Assembly (NCBI RefSeq): GCF_008693075.1
Contig: NZ_VXKJ01000043.1
Location: forward strand, 124,001-188,000
Origin: Corynebacterium phocae
GTDB lineage: Bacteria; Actinomycetota; Actinomycetes; Mycobacteriales; Mycobacteriaceae
Length of the DNA stretch: 64,000 bases
Direction: 5' to 3'
Part shown: piece by piece, positions 8,068 to 16,733 of the stretch
Numbering within the stretch: the stretch's first letter is position 1
Layout of the letters: each line of letters opens with the position of its first letter
Notes under the pieces: model-generated
What the model saw: the letters and a program-made list of their open reading frames with translations, nothing else
What the model was told of the DNA's origin: nothing
Databases searched by the model: none
Made by a program: the position numbers and the translations under genes

Positions 8068-9315
8068 CTACTCCCGCGCTTGGAATACCTTTTTCCCACC
8101 CACATAGGTGGCATAGGTCATGGGCATGCCCGGCCGGTACGCAAGATCGATGGCGTTCGCGGTATCTAGGACGTGCAAGTCGGCGGCCGCGCCCGGTACC
8201 AGCGTGCCTTTGGCCGGACGTCCGGATCCGTCCTTGCCCAAGCCCACGTCGTGACGGCGCAGCGCCTTGGCACCGCCCGCAGTGGCGGCCGCTATCGCCT
8301 CATCCAACGTGAGCTGCTGCTGTAAGACCGCAGTGGTCACGCAGTAATTCATCGAAGACGTATAGGAAGTCCCCGGGTTGAGATTTGAGGCAATAGCAAC
8401 GGTGGCGCCAGCGTCAAGCAGCTGACGGGCCGGCGCTAGAGGTTGCCGCGTGGAGAGATCACAAGCCGGCAAAATGGTGGCCACGGTATCCGAGCCGGCA
8501 AGGAGCGCAACATCCCCACCGGATAAGTAATTAACGTGATCCACACTGGCCGCACCCATCTCCACCGCCAAGGCCACACCGGGGCCCTCACCGAGCTGGT
8601 TTCCGTGTACCCGCAACCCCAGCCCGGCCGCTTTCCCGGCCGCGAGAACCCGGCGCGACTGCTCCTCGTTGAAGGCCCCACGCTCGCAGAACACGTCTAT
8701 CCAATCCACATGGGGTGCCACCGCGTCAAGCATGGGGCCTACTACTTCCTCCACGTACTGCTCCGCATCCGACCCCGGCGGGACCAGGTGCGCGCCAAGG
8801 AAGGTGACGTCATCGGTGAACTGCTTGGCCACCTTGGCGGACTCCAGCTCAGAGTCAACGCTGAGCCCATATCCGGTTTTGGTTTCAAAGTGGGTGGTCC
8901 CGCCGGCATGGGCAGCCTGCACGCGTTGGCGGACCAGCTGCTCAAGGCGGTTGGTGCCGGCTTGGCGCGTGGCCTCCATGGTCACCGCTATACCGCCGGC
9001 CGCGTAATCCTGCCCTGCCATGCGGGCCTCAAACTCTTCGCTGCGGTCACCGTCAAAGACCATGTGGGTATGGGAATCCACCCAACCCGGAAGCACCGCG
9101 CGCCCGCCAAGGTCGATAATCTCACCGAAGTCCGCGTCCAGCTCAACCAGTCCGGATTGGGGCCCGACCCAGCTGATTTGACCATCTTCCACCACAATGG
9201 CGGCGTCCTTGATGGTGCCTCGTTTAGAAACAGTCCGCAGCTCTGAGATACCGGTGAACAGCGTTGACAGTGCTTGTGGTGCTTGTGGTGCTTGCGGTGT
9301 CGGCTGGTTAGACAT
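8068..9315 (-). CDS. hutI: Imidazolonepropionase HutI
   Basis: Third step of histidine degradation: hydrolyses 4-imidazolone-5-propanoate to N-formimidoyl-L-glutamate. Amidohydrolase fold with metal-site motif DSHTHMVFDGDR near residue 80, FETKTGYGLS, HGNQLGEG and DHVNYLS, and the terminal metal Asp in SNLNPGTSYTSS. 415 residues, normal for the family. The upstream ATG at 9333 is rejected because its first codons form the ribosome site AAGGAGG for the ATG at 9315 (7-nt spacing). The N-terminus has an APQ triplet repeat (9270-9298). It follows hutU by 27 nt, so hutU-hutI is one operon. Confidence 0.95.
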   Translation of the reverse strand: MSNQPTPQAPQAPQALSTLFTGISELRTVSKRGTIKDAAIVVEDGQISWVGPQSGLVELDADFGEIIDLGGRAVLPGWVDSHTHMVFDGDRSEEFEARMAGQDYAAGGIAVTMEATRQAGTNRLEQLVRQRVQAAHAGGTTHFETKTGYGLSVDSELESAKVAKQFTDDVTFLGAHLVPPGSDAEQYVEEVVGPMLDAVAPHVDWIDVFCERGAFNEEQSRRVLAAGKAAGLGLRVHGNQLGEGPGVALAVEMGAASVDHVNYLSGGDVALLAGSDTVATILPACDLSTRQPLAPARQLLDAGATVAIASNLNPGTSYTSSMNYCVTTAVLQQQLTLDEAIAAATAGGAKALRRHDVGLGKDGSGRPAKGTLVPGAAADLHVLDTANAIDLAYRPGMPMTYATYVGGKKVFQARE

Positions 9316-9342
9316 CCGTATTTCCTCCTTCATCTGCAGGCC

Positions 9343-11019
9343 CTAATCGCGGGCTTTAAATTCCATCGGAATTCGCACGCCGCGCGCGTCAGCTACTTCC
9401 TTGGCGCGGGTATAACCCGCGTCAACGTGGCGGATTACCCCCATGCCGGGATCATTGGTGAGAACGGCGCGCAGCTTGGCGTCCGCGAGCTCGGTGCCAT
9501 CGGCCACGGAGACCTGCCCGGCGTGGATGGAACGGCCCATGCCCACGCCGCCGCCGTGGTGGATAGACACCCAGGTAGCCCCGGAAGACACGGCGGTCAT
9601 CGCGTTGAGCAGCGGCCAATCCGCCACGGCGTCGGTGCCGTCCAACATGGATTCAGTTTCCCGGTAGGGCGAGGCCACAGATCCGGAATCTAGGTGGTCG
9701 CGGCCAATCACGATAGGTGCTTTGACCTTGCCCTCGCGCACCAACTGGTTAAACAGCAGCCCGGCCTTATGGCGCTCGTTATAACCCAGCCAGCAGATAC
9801 GCGCCGGCAGACCTTCGAATTCTACGAATTCCTCGGCTGCGTCCAACCAGTTGTGCAGGTGCTCGTTGTCCGGGAAAAGCTCCTTCAGGGCGGCGTCGGT
9901 GACCTTGATGTCTTCAGGGTCTCCCGATAGCGCGGCCCACCGGAAGGGACCTAGGCCCTCGCAGAACAGCGGGCGAATATACGCCGGCACAAAGCCAGGG
10001 AATTCAAAGGCGCGCTGGTAGCCGGCCTGCCTGGCCTCATCGCGGATGGAGTTACCGTAGTCGAATACTTCTGCGCCCTCATCCTGGAACTCCACCATGG
10101 CCTGGACCTGCGCGGCCATGGACTCCCGCGCCTTCTTGGTAAAGGTTGCCGGGTCCGCCTTGGCTTCGGCCTGCCAGTCCTCCACCCGGATTTCAGTGGG
10201 CAGGTAACTCAAAGGATCATGCGCAGAGGTTTGGTCTGTGACCACGTCCACCGTGAACTCCCCGGCGCGCTGCCGGCGTAGAACCTCCGGGAATACCTCC
10301 GCGGCGTTGCCTACCAGACCAACGGACAGTGCCCGCTTTTCCTCCTTGGCGGCCAGTACCAGCGCCAGCGCCTCATCCAAGTCAGTGACTACCTCGTCGA
10401 GGTAGCGCTTGGACTGGCGGCGCTTCATGCGGGCTTCATCCACATCCACGATTAGCACCGCTCCGCCGTTGAGCGTGACGGACAAAGGCTGGGCTCCGCC
10501 CATACCGCCACAACCGCCGGTCAGTGTCAGCGTTCCGGCCAGCGTGCCGCCAAAACGCTTACGCGCTACGGCCGCGAAGGTCTCATAGGTCCCTTGCAAG
10601 ATGCCCTGGGTGGCAATGTAAATCCAGGAACCGGCGGTCATCTGGCCGTACATCATCAGGCCCTCTTCCTCCAGCTCGCGGAAGTGCTCCCAGTTGGCCC
10701 AATCCCCCACCAGGTTGGAGTTGGCCAGGATAACGCGCGGGGCCCATTCGTTGGTGCGCCAAATACCCACGGGCTTTCCGGACTGGATGAGCAGAGTTTC
10801 ATCCTTTTCCAGGTCCTTCAGCGCGTCCACAATGGCGTCAAAGGCCTCCCAATTACGCGCGGCTTTGCCGGTGCCGCCATAGACCACCAGGTCTTCCGGC
10901 CTCTCGGCTACCTCCGGATCAAGGTTGTTCATCAACATGCGCAAAGGCGCCTCAGTTTGCCAGCATTTGGCGTTTAACTCGGTGCCGCGCGGGGCGCGGA
11001 CTTCGCGGGGTTGGGACAT
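9343..11019 (-). CDS. hutU: Urocanate hydratase HutU
   Basis: Second step of histidine degradation: adds water to urocanate to give imidazolonepropionate, using tightly bound NAD+. 558 residues, the normal length. Family segments include [14 protein letters not shown] at the start, [19 protein letters not shown] (nucleotide-binding region) and the [17 protein letters not shown] end region. The reading frame is open 204 bp further upstream, but the ATG at 11019 has AAAGGA about 10 nt before it and begins with the family's usual N-terminus. It is the first gene of a hutU-hutI transcript; a probable HutR operator lies at 11237. Confidence 0.96.
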   Translation of the reverse strand: MSQPREVRAPRGTELNAKCWQTEAPLRMLMNNLDPEVAERPEDLVVYGGTGKAARNWEAFDAIVDALKDLEKDETLLIQSGKPVGIWRTNEWAPRVILANSNLVGDWANWEHFRELEEEGLMMYGQMTAGSWIYIATQGILQGTYETFAAVARKRFGGTLAGTLTLTGGCGGMGGAQPLSVTLNGGAVLIVDVDEARMKRRQSKRYLDEVVTDLDEALALVLAAKEEKRALSVGLVGNAAEVFPEVLRRQRAGEFTVDVVTDQTSAHDPLSYLPTEIRVEDWQAEAKADPATFTKKARESMAAQVQAMVEFQDEGAEVFDYGNSIRDEARQAGYQRAFEFPGFVPAYIRPLFCEGLGPFRWAALSGDPEDIKVTDAALKELFPDNEHLHNWLDAAEEFVEFEGLPARICWLGYNERHKAGLLFNQLVREGKVKAPIVIGRDHLDSGSVASPYRETESMLDGTDAVADWPLLNAMTAVSSGATWVSIHHGGGVGMGRSIHAGQVSVADGTELADAKLRAVLTNDPGMGVIRHVDAGYTRAKEVADARGVRIPMEFKARD

Positions 11020-11236
11020 GGCGTTGTGGTGTCCTTTCAGGGTGTTCGCGACCAGGTACTTGTAAAAAAGCCTCGACCGCCTCCCTAAGTTCCGCGTGCG
11101 GCTGTACCTAGGGGCCGGTTTCCCGGGGCTGTCCCTTGCTAGATATCCGCACCGTTGCCTAGGGGTAGCGGTAGCTTCTATCCACCGAATGTAAGCCAGG
11201 CCACTGGAAGTATCCACAGGCATTAGCGCCTAGGTG

Positions 11237-11250
11237 TCTCAAATACCAGA
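11237..11250. promoter_or_regulatory. Probable HutR operator upstream of hutUI
   Basis: TCTCAAATACCAGA agrees at 13 of 14 positions with the HutR motif TCTGWWATWCCAGA as I recall it from work on Corynebacterium resistens. The position, between the hutH terminator and hutU, fits control of hutUI. Confidence 0.55.
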
Positions 11251-11266
11251 CTGGGGTGACCTGGTA

Positions 11267-11291
11267 CGAAAAATGCCCGCCGGAGCGGGCA
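11267..11291 (-). terminator. Rho-independent terminator of hutH
   Basis: Stem TGCCCGC/GCGGGCA (11274-11280 and 11285-11291) with a 4-nt loop, followed on the minus strand by TTTTT. Lies about 110 bp past the hutH stop. Confidence 0.8.
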
Positions 11292-11347
11292 CAATTCCTT
11301 AAGTTTTAGCTAGCAGGGCACCGGTTAGCAGGCCGTGGGCTGGCACG

Positions 11348-11407
11348 GCGCCGACTAACGCAGCGCCAACCAGCACAGCGCCAACTAACGCAGCGCCGAC
11401 TAACGCA
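11348..11407. repeat. Four 15-bp tandem repeats spanning the hutH stop
   Basis: Units start at 11348, 11363, 11378 and 11393 with consensus GCGCCRACTAACGCA. On the minus strand three of the four carry the last hutH codons and stop (CTGCGTTAG); the second has drifted. Confidence 0.9.
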
Positions 11408-12980
11408 GCGGACCCACGGCATCTTCCACGGCGGCAAGGATGGAACCATCCTGGACTAGGTCCACGGTCCGCTCAATTTCTGGAGAAAGGTAGCGGTCAG
11501 TACCGGGGCCTTCTACCGTCTCACGGAGTGCGGCAATGGCCGCTGCTGTGCCGGGGGCGGGGGTGCCTTCGCGCATATCGATAGCGCGCGCTGCGGTGAG
11601 GATTTCAATGGCCAGTACGCGCTGCAAGCCGTCTACTGATTTGCGCAGCTTCCGCGCGGCGGACCACCCCATGGACACATGATCTTCTTGCATGGCAGAA
11701 GACGGGATGGAGTCGGCCGACGCCGGGTTAGCCAAACGTTTGAGCTCACTGACAATGCCGGCCTGCGTGTATTGCGCGATCATGTGGCCGGAGTCCACAC
11801 CGGGGTCGTCGGCAAGAAAGGCGTTGAGGCCGCGGTTGCGGGAGGCGTCAAGGAACCGGTCGGTGCGACGCTCAGACATAGAGGCTAAGTCCGCAGTAAC
11901 CACGGCCAAAAAGTCCAGGACGTAGGCCACCGGCGCGCCGTGGAAGTTGCCGTTGGAAACCACGCGACCATCCTTGGCCACCACGGGGTTATCAACGGCG
12001 GCGGCCAGCTCCCGGCTGGCTACCAGTTCAGCGTGCGTCAGCGTGTCGCGGAACCCACCGGAAACCTGCGGCGAACACCGCACGGAGTAGGCGTCCTGAA
12101 CCTGCTTTTTCTTGAACTCATCAAAGGCAGCGGCCAGGATTTCCGAGCCTTGGGCGATGGTCAAGATATTAGCTGCGGAATCCGCTTGCCCCGGGTGTGG
12201 GCGCAGCTCCTGCAGGTCGGGGGCAAAAACCAGCAGGGAACCCAGCAGGCCCTCCACGGTCATGGCGGTGGAGACATCGGCCAGCTTGGCAGCCGCCCGG
12301 AGGTCGGTAATTGCCAGGCACAGCATGCCCAGCATGCCGTCGGTGCCGTTGATAAGCGCCAGCCCCTCCTTTTCGCGCAGCTCAAGTGGCGCAATCCCGG
12401 CTGCGGCCAGCGCTGCGCCGGCGGGTTGGATATCCCCGCCGGCAACCCGCACCTCGCCTTCACCCAGCAAAGCCAGGGCGCAGTGCGCCAGCGGCGCCAA
12501 GTCCCCGGAGCATCCCAAGGAGCCGTACTCGCGTACCACCGGGGTTATTCCGGCGTTGAGAACTTCAGCGTAGGTCTGCGCCACCACCGGGCGCACACCA
12601 GTGCGTCCGGTACACAAGGTCGATAGCCGTAGCAACATCAACGCGCGGATCACTTCTTGTTCCACCTCTGGCCCGGACCCGGCGGCGTGGGAGCGTACCA
12701 GGGAGACCTGGAGCTGTGCCCGCAGGTCATCGGGAATATGCCGGCGCGCCAGCGCCCCAAAACCGGTGGAGATGCCGTAGACCGGCGTGGGATCAGTGGC
12801 TAGTTCTTCAACGCGCTTCCTGGTGGTAGCAATCTCAGCGAGCGCGGCTTCGGAAATCTCTACTTTTGCGCCGTAGCGCGCAACGGCTACCACTTCATCG
12901 ATGGTCAGCGCGCCGATATCCACGGTTACCGTGCTGATTTTGACGGCGGTGGAAACGGATGGATTGGGATGGTTAGGCAT
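11400..12980 (-). CDS. hutH: Histidine ammonia-lyase HutH
   Basis: First step of histidine degradation: removes ammonia to give urocanate. 526 residues. The catalytic segment reads YGSLGCSGDLAPLAH near residue 150; the MIO cofactor forms from the three residues before Asp, here Cys-Ser-Gly instead of the usual Ala-Ser-Gly, a variant allowed by the family pattern. Other conserved stretches are GLALINGTDGM, RCSPQV and NGNFHGAPV. The ATG at 12980 has AAGGAG 6 nt upstream. It has its own terminator at 11267, so it is likely transcribed alone from the region next to hutR. The last codons and stop are copied in a tandem repeat. Confidence 0.97.
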   Translation of the reverse strand: MPNHPNPSVSTAVKISTVTVDIGALTIDEVVAVARYGAKVEISEAALAEIATTRKRVEELATDPTPVYGISTGFGALARRHIPDDLRAQLQVSLVRSHAAGSGPEVEQEVIRALMLLRLSTLCTGRTGVRPVVAQTYAEVLNAGITPVVREYGSLGCSGDLAPLAHCALALLGEGEVRVAGGDIQPAGAALAAAGIAPLELREKEGLALINGTDGMLGMLCLAITDLRAAAKLADVSTAMTVEGLLGSLLVFAPDLQELRPHPGQADSAANILTIAQGSEILAAAFDEFKKKQVQDAYSVRCSPQVSGGFRDTLTHAELVASRELAAAVDNPVVAKDGRVVSNGNFHGAPVAYVLDFLAVVTADLASMSERRTDRFLDASRNRGLNAFLADDPGVDSGHMIAQYTQAGIVSELKRLANPASADSIPSSAMQEDHVSMGWSAARKLRKSVDGLQRVLAIEILTAARAIDMREGTPAPGTAAAIAALRETVEGPGTDRYLSPEIERTVDLVQDGSILAAVEDAVGPLR

Positions 12981-13127
12981 GAATACTCCTTGTAAAACAA
13001 GCGTGCAAAAAGCACGAGGGTAAATGGTATTCGCGCGACAGCCTAACGCGGTTGCCAGTCATGTTACAGGAAAATGCTCCCGGGGCAATCAGCGGGGAGG
13101 AGTTTCCCTCCGGCCCGGCGGTCTTTT

Positions 13128-13868
13128 TTAAGAGCCGTACATCTTCCTTCCCGCGGACTGTGCGGCTGCTTGGAGGCGGTGCAGGACTTCCGCCTTGTGC
13201 GCCTCCGCCACGCGGCTGATGGGATAGGTCACGGCCACTGCGGCGGCTGGGCGGCCCAAGTGGTCTTTGATAGCCACGGCAAAGGAGGCCTGACCACGGG
13301 AGACCTCCTCATTTTCCATCTCATAACCTGCCGTGCGGACGGCGTCTAGGCGCTCGCGCATGGCGCGCCAACCGGCACCCTCGCCGTTAAAAGCGAAGAT
13401 GGCCCGGGCCTCTTCGGTGGGAAGCAACGCCATCATACTTCGCCCGGAGGCCGTCTTGTGCGCCTGCAGGCGCACCCCCTTTTCCGTCACCAGGGACATA
13501 GCGCCGGGTGCCCTAACTTCTTGGAGGTAGACCACCTCGGACCCTGCCAGGCGGGATAGGTGCCCGGAGCCTGATACCATCTCCGCGATTGCGCGCAGCT
13601 CTTTGCTGACCATCCGCACCAACGGCTGCTGGGTGGAATACGCCTGCGCCATGGAATAGGCAGCCAGCCCCAGCCCGTAGGTCTGATTTTCTGGGAGGTG
13701 AACCACAAATCCCTCATCGACCAGGGCGTGCAGGAGGTGGTAGGTGGTGGATCTGGGCAACTCAAGTTCCGCACGGATCCGGCTGGCGGAGACCGGCACG
13801 TCAATCGTAGACAGCAGTTTGAGGATAGCCAGCGCGTTGCGCGCGGCGGGGACTTGGGCAAAGCTCAC
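13128..13868 (-). CDS. hutR: IclR-family regulator of histidine utilisation, HutR
   Basis: IclR-type protein of about 246 residues. An N-terminal winged helix-turn-helix (ARNALAILKLLST, SASRIRAELELPRSTTYHLLHAL) is followed by an effector-binding domain with the family end motif AAVAVTYPISR. It lies between hutH and the divergent hutG, the place of hutR in corynebacterial hut clusters, where it is reported to activate the hut genes in response to histidine breakdown. GTG at 13868 is chosen because the -10 box TAGACT ends 8 nt before it (leaderless); TTG at 13877 would overlap that box. It shares a 36-bp divergent promoter region with hutG. Confidence 0.88.
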   Translation of the reverse strand: MSFAQVPAARNALAILKLLSTIDVPVSASRIRAELELPRSTTYHLLHALVDEGFVVHLPENQTYGLGLAAYSMAQAYSTQQPLVRMVSKELRAIAEMVSGSGHLSRLAGSEVVYLQEVRAPGAMSLVTEKGVRLQAHKTASGRSMMALLPTEEARAIFAFNGEGAGWRAMRERLDAVRTAGYEMENEEVSRGQASFAVAIKDHLGRPAAAVAVTYPISRVAEAHKAEVLHRLQAAAQSAGRKMYGS

Positions 13869-13904
13869 GGTTTTCAAGTCTAATACCGGCTACGCTTGGA
13901 GACC

Positions 13905-14861
13905 ATGAACTCAACTTCCGATGCCCCTGCCTTCGCCCCTGCCCCCACGTGGTCCGGCCGCAACGACGGCCCCGGGAAGGAGCACGCGCGCTGGTTTAGC
14001 CAAGTCAGCAGGACTGCCCCCGATTCCCCGGGTATTGCGCTGCTGGGATTTGCCTCCGACGAAGGCGTAGCGCGCAACGGCGGGCGCCAGGGCGCGGCCG
14101 CAGGACCGCAGGCTCTCCGGGACGCCCTAGGGTCCCTAGCCATCCACGATGACCGCGTGCTCTTTGACGCCGGTACCGTGACCACGCAAGGTGAGGATCT
14201 GGAAGGCGCCCACGCGGAGCTTTCCGCGCAGGTAGAAAACCTTCGACTGGCCGGACACCTGGTGGTGGTGCTAGGCGGCGGGCATGAAACTGCCTTTGGG
14301 TCCCACCGGGGAGCCTTCCAGGCTGGTGGCGGCCAGCCGCTAGCCATTATCAACCTTGACGCACACTTTGACCTACGTTCTGCGCCGCAAGCTACCTCCG
14401 GCACGCCGTTCAAGCAGATCGCCGAGCTGGTGGGACCGGATAACTTCGACTACACGGTGTTAGGAATTTCCGCCCCTAATAACACCCGGGTGCTTTTTGA
14501 TACAGCGGATGACCTGGGCACTAAGGTGGTCCTGGACCAGGAACTTTTGGCCTTAACTCCACCGGAGGCAGCCAGCCTGGCCCGCGATTTATCCGCAGGA
14601 GACAAGCCTATCCACTTGTCTATTGACCTGGATGTCCTGCCGGCCAGTGAGGCTCCCGGCGTCTCCGCCCCGGCCGGCCTGGGAGTGCCCCTACTACACA
14701 TCCGGGCTATCGCCTTGGCGGTAGCCGCCACCGGGCGCTTGGCCTTGGTAGACGTGGTGGAGCTTAACCCGAAGTTCGACGTAGATTCCCACACCGCCAA
14801 GGTGGCGGCCCGGTTAATTGATGACATCACGGCCACGCATTGGGCCGCTATCTCCGCTTAA
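13905..14861 (+). CDS. hutG: Formimidoylglutamase HutG (arginase family)
   Basis: Last step here: splits N-formimidoyl-glutamate into glutamate and formamide. Ureohydrolase family, two Mn2+ ions; metal motifs GGGHET, NLDAHFDLR and SIDLDVLP are all present. 318 residues. In the third motif the arginase DP pair is replaced by LP, which is usual for HutG and not a defect. ATG at 13905 is preceded by GGAG with short spacing; a TTG at 13896 is also in frame. It is divergent from hutR. Its stop codon lies in the first unit of a tandem repeat shared with the end of the convergent transporter gene. Confidence 0.92.
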   Translation: MNSTSDAPAFAPAPTWSGRNDGPGKEHARWFSQVSRTAPDSPGIALLGFASDEGVARNGGRQGAAAGPQALRDALGSLAIHDDRVLFDAGTVTTQGEDLEGAHAELSAQVENLRLAGHLVVVLGGGHETAFGSHRGAFQAGGGQPLAIINLDAHFDLRSAPQATSGTPFKQIAELVGPDNFDYTVLGISAPNNTRVLFDTADDLGTKVVLDQELLALTPPEAASLARDLSAGDKPIHLSIDLDVLPASEAPGVSAPAGLGVPLLHIRAIALAVAATGRLALVDVVELNPKFDVDSHTAKVAARLIDDITATHWAAISA

Positions 14862-14913
14862 GCGACCCCGCTTAAGTGACCGCCGCTTAGGTGGCCGCCG
14901 CTTAGGTGGCCGC
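14855..14913. repeat. Four ~15-bp tandem repeats covering both convergent stops
   Basis: Units beginning at 14855, 14869, 14884 and 14899 with consensus CGCTTARGYGRCCGC. The hutG stop (14859-14861) is in the first and the transporter stop (14902-14904) in the last; each unit contains TAA or TAG on both strands. Confidence 0.88.
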
Positions 14914-16128
14914 CGGGGCAGCCGCGCTGGTTCTGGCAGCATCCAAGGTTTCCCGGGCACACCACCACGCAGCAAGCCCCACCGCAGCGATTACCGCGCA
15001 GAAGCCAAAGGCCACCGCAAACCCGTAGCGGTCCGCGAGGATTCCCACCACAATGGGCCCCAGGATTTGGCCGAAGTCACCGGCCATCTGGTAGGTAGCC
15101 ATGACCTGTCCACCGGAGCGTTTGCCGCCCACGATATCCGCCAACGCCGCCTGTTGCGCCGGGTTAATCAGCCCCGAGGCCGCACCAGCTAAGACTGACA
15201 CCGCGATGAGAACCACGGCGTTGCGGGATAGCCCCAGCACGCCCACAAAGATCCCGCACGCGAGTAACCCGGCAATGAGCGGGGGCCTTCGCCCCACGGA
15301 GTCTGCCAGCTTGCCGGAGAACTGCAAGACCACCGCGGTTCCGGCCGCAAATGCGGCCAGCGCCACGCCCGCCATGGCCGCCCCGTGGTGGAAGATAGCT
15401 GCGGCGAACAGCGGGAGGATGGACACGCGTACTCCCATGTTTATCCACCCGTGGGCAAAGTTTGAGGTCAGTGCCGCGCGGTAGGCCGTGTCCTTCCATG
15501 CCTGCTTCAGGGTCATCCGCGGTTGAACGCCGCCGGCGCGCATGCTCTCATCGATGGCCGGCATCAGAGACCACACCACCACTGCAGCTAGTGTCACGCC
15601 CACGCCGTAGATGACAAAAGGCCACCGAAACCCAAGGAAAGACAAGGAGGCACCAGCCAGCGGACCAACCACGTTGCCCAGGAGGAAAGCCGTCCCGTAC
15701 AGCGCAGAGCACCTGCCCCGGATGGTGGGCGGGGCAAGTTTGACGATGATCCCTATCGCGGAGACCGTGAACATGGTCGAGCCCACCCCGGCCAATCCGC
15801 GCAGCACCACAATGTGCCAATAGCTGCTGGCCACTGACACTAAACCGGTGGTCACGGCCACAATCAGCAACCCAGTAATGTAGACCCGGCGGGAGCCTAT
15901 GCGGTCAATAAGCCCGCCGGCGGCCGGCGCGAACACCAGCCGGGAGGCCGAAAACACAGATACCACTAGCCCCGCCGCCAGCATGGAAACGTCAAAGCTC
16001 ACGACAAACTGCGGCAGCAACGGCGCGATGAGCCCGTAGCCCAAGGCAATGATGAATGCTGCGGCCACCATCACCCAGATCTCCCGCGGGACGGCAGCAG
16101 GGGCGGGTAGGCGAGGTTGCTGTGTCAT
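14902..16128 (-). CDS. MFS transporter, probable drug/solute exporter
   Basis: 408 residues with 12 hydrophobic segments. The DHA1-like layout shows the loop 2-3 motif GGLIDRIGSRR and the second-half copy GKLADSVGRRPPL, plus a helix-5 antiporter-like GTAFLLGNVVGPLAG stretch. This points to proton-driven export of small molecules; the substrate is unknown. It is unlikely to be the histidine importer despite lying beside the hut genes, because it converges on hutG and has exporter motifs. The -10 box TAAAAT lies 9 nt before the ATG. A LexA-like box in the shared divergent region (16171) may put it under SOS control. Confidence 0.85.
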   Translation of the reverse strand: MTQQPRLPAPAAVPREIWVMVAAAFIIALGYGLIAPLLPQFVVSFDVSMLAAGLVVSVFSASRLVFAPAAGGLIDRIGSRRVYITGLLIVAVTTGLVSVASSYWHIVVLRGLAGVGSTMFTVSAIGIIVKLAPPTIRGRCSALYGTAFLLGNVVGPLAGASLSFLGFRWPFVIYGVGVTLAAVVVWSLMPAIDESMRAGGVQPRMTLKQAWKDTAYRAALTSNFAHGWINMGVRVSILPLFAAAIFHHGAAMAGVALAAFAAGTAVVLQFSGKLADSVGRRPPLIAGLLACGIFVGVLGLSRNAVVLIAVSVLAGAASGLINPAQQAALADIVGGKRSGGQVMATYQMAGDFGQILGPIVVGILADRYGFAVAFGFCAVIAAVGLAAWWCARETLDAARTSAAAPAAT

Positions 16129-16170
16129 ATCCCCGTTATTTTAGCGTGGAGACCTGCAAACACCACAAGT

Positions 16171-16186
16171 TCGAACAAGTATTCGA
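16171..16186. promoter_or_regulatory. LexA (SOS) box-like operator
   Basis: TCGAACAAGTATTCGA fits the actinobacterial SOS box TCGAAC-N4-GTTCGA with one mismatch. It is the core of a perfect inverted repeat GTTCGAA-N6-TTCGAAC (16169-16188). It lies next to the likely -35 region of the minus-strand transporter and about 43 bp upstream of the -10 box of the plus-strand gene. Confidence 0.55.
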
Positions 16187-16228
16187 ACTATTCTGGAGGG
16201 CATCCCCTCTCATGTCGCACACCGGTTC

Positions 16229-16234
16229 TATATT
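16229..16234 (+). promoter_or_regulatory. -10 box TATATT, probable leaderless start
   Basis: TATATT fits TANANT and ends 7 nt before the ATG at 16242. Confidence 0.45.
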
Positions 16235-16241
16235 AAGGGGC

Positions 16242-16724
16242 ATGAAAAACATCTCTAAGAAACCAGCACCACAGAAACCGGCCACCCTGCACGCTCTTCC
16301 CGGAAACTCCCCCGCCCACAGGCGGATACTGGCCACCCTGGATACCGCGGTAAGACATCCCCGTTCCCTAGCCCGCCCCGGGGGCGCGTGGCGCCCACCC
16401 AAGCAGATGCTATCCAAGACGTTGTGCGCCACGGTTACTCGCTACCGGGTGGGCCCGGTGGTCAGAGCCCGGATCCGGGGTTTTGGACAAACCCGCGTTC
16501 CTACGTACTTGGTTTCCTTGCGCATAACTGACACCCGTGGGCACGTGGTGGAGCAAGCCACGGCAGAGTCTTGGGTGCGCGCTCTATTCCGTGAAAAAGA
16601 TATCCGCGCCGTCCACCAGCTCACTGAAGAAACCGCGGCCACCTTCGTCTGGCTGGTTGATCACCACTTCCAGCCGGTGTTGTCCCCCGCTTCCCTTTTC
16701 GAGGACTTCTACGCAGCAGCCTAG
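16242..16724 (+). CDS. Small basic protein of unknown function
   Basis: 160 residues, basic N-terminal half (many Lys, Arg, Pro and His), then a compact alpha/beta region (YRVGPVVRARIRGFGQTR, TYLVSLRITDTRGHVVEQ, ending FEDFYAAA). No membrane segment; family not recognised. The frame is open for 62 codons further upstream, across the divergent promoter, but the ATG at 16242 is preferred for its leaderless -10 box TATATT. Divergent from the MFS gene and convergent with the next gene (9-bp gap). If the LexA-like box at 16171 is real, this could be a DNA-damage-induced protein; that is inference. Confidence 0.62.
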   Translation: MKNISKKPAPQKPATLHALPGNSPAHRRILATLDTAVRHPRSLARPGGAWRPPKQMLSKTLCATVTRYRVGPVVRARIRGFGQTRVPTYLVSLRITDTRGHVVEQATAESWVRALFREKDIRAVHQLTEETAATFVWLVDHHFQPVLSPASLFEDFYAAA

Positions 16725-16733
16725 GCAAACCGT

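Larger units (their letters stand above)
11020..11399 (-). other. Intergenic region hutH-hutU: terminator, operator, tandem repeats
   Basis: From right to left it holds the hutH stop inside a tandem repeat (11348-11407), the hutH terminator (11267-11291), a probable HutR site (11237-11250), then about 215 bp of hutU leader/promoter with no convincing gene. The long in-frame extension of hutU through this leader is taken as chance. Confidence 0.6.

Noticed and set aside
8536..9246. 236-codon plus-strand frame
   Set aside because: Shadow antisense to hutI, which has intact motifs and a good ribosome site.
11020..11223. 68-codon N-terminal extension of hutU
   Set aside because: Covers the promoter region; the ATG at 11019 has a ribosome site and the family N-terminus.
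11348..11407. CRISPR or IS remnant at the hutH end
   Set aside because: 15-bp tandem units without spacers, inverted ends or transposase; explained as slippage duplications of the stop region.
13905..14861. HutG inactive because the third metal motif has LP instead of DP
   Set aside because: SIDLDVLP is the usual form in HutG proteins; the metal-binding Asp residues are retained.
14902..16128. MFS gene as the histidine/urocanate importer
   Set aside because: Exporter-type motifs, convergent orientation to hutG and no HutR-like site; a LexA-like box lies in its promoter instead.
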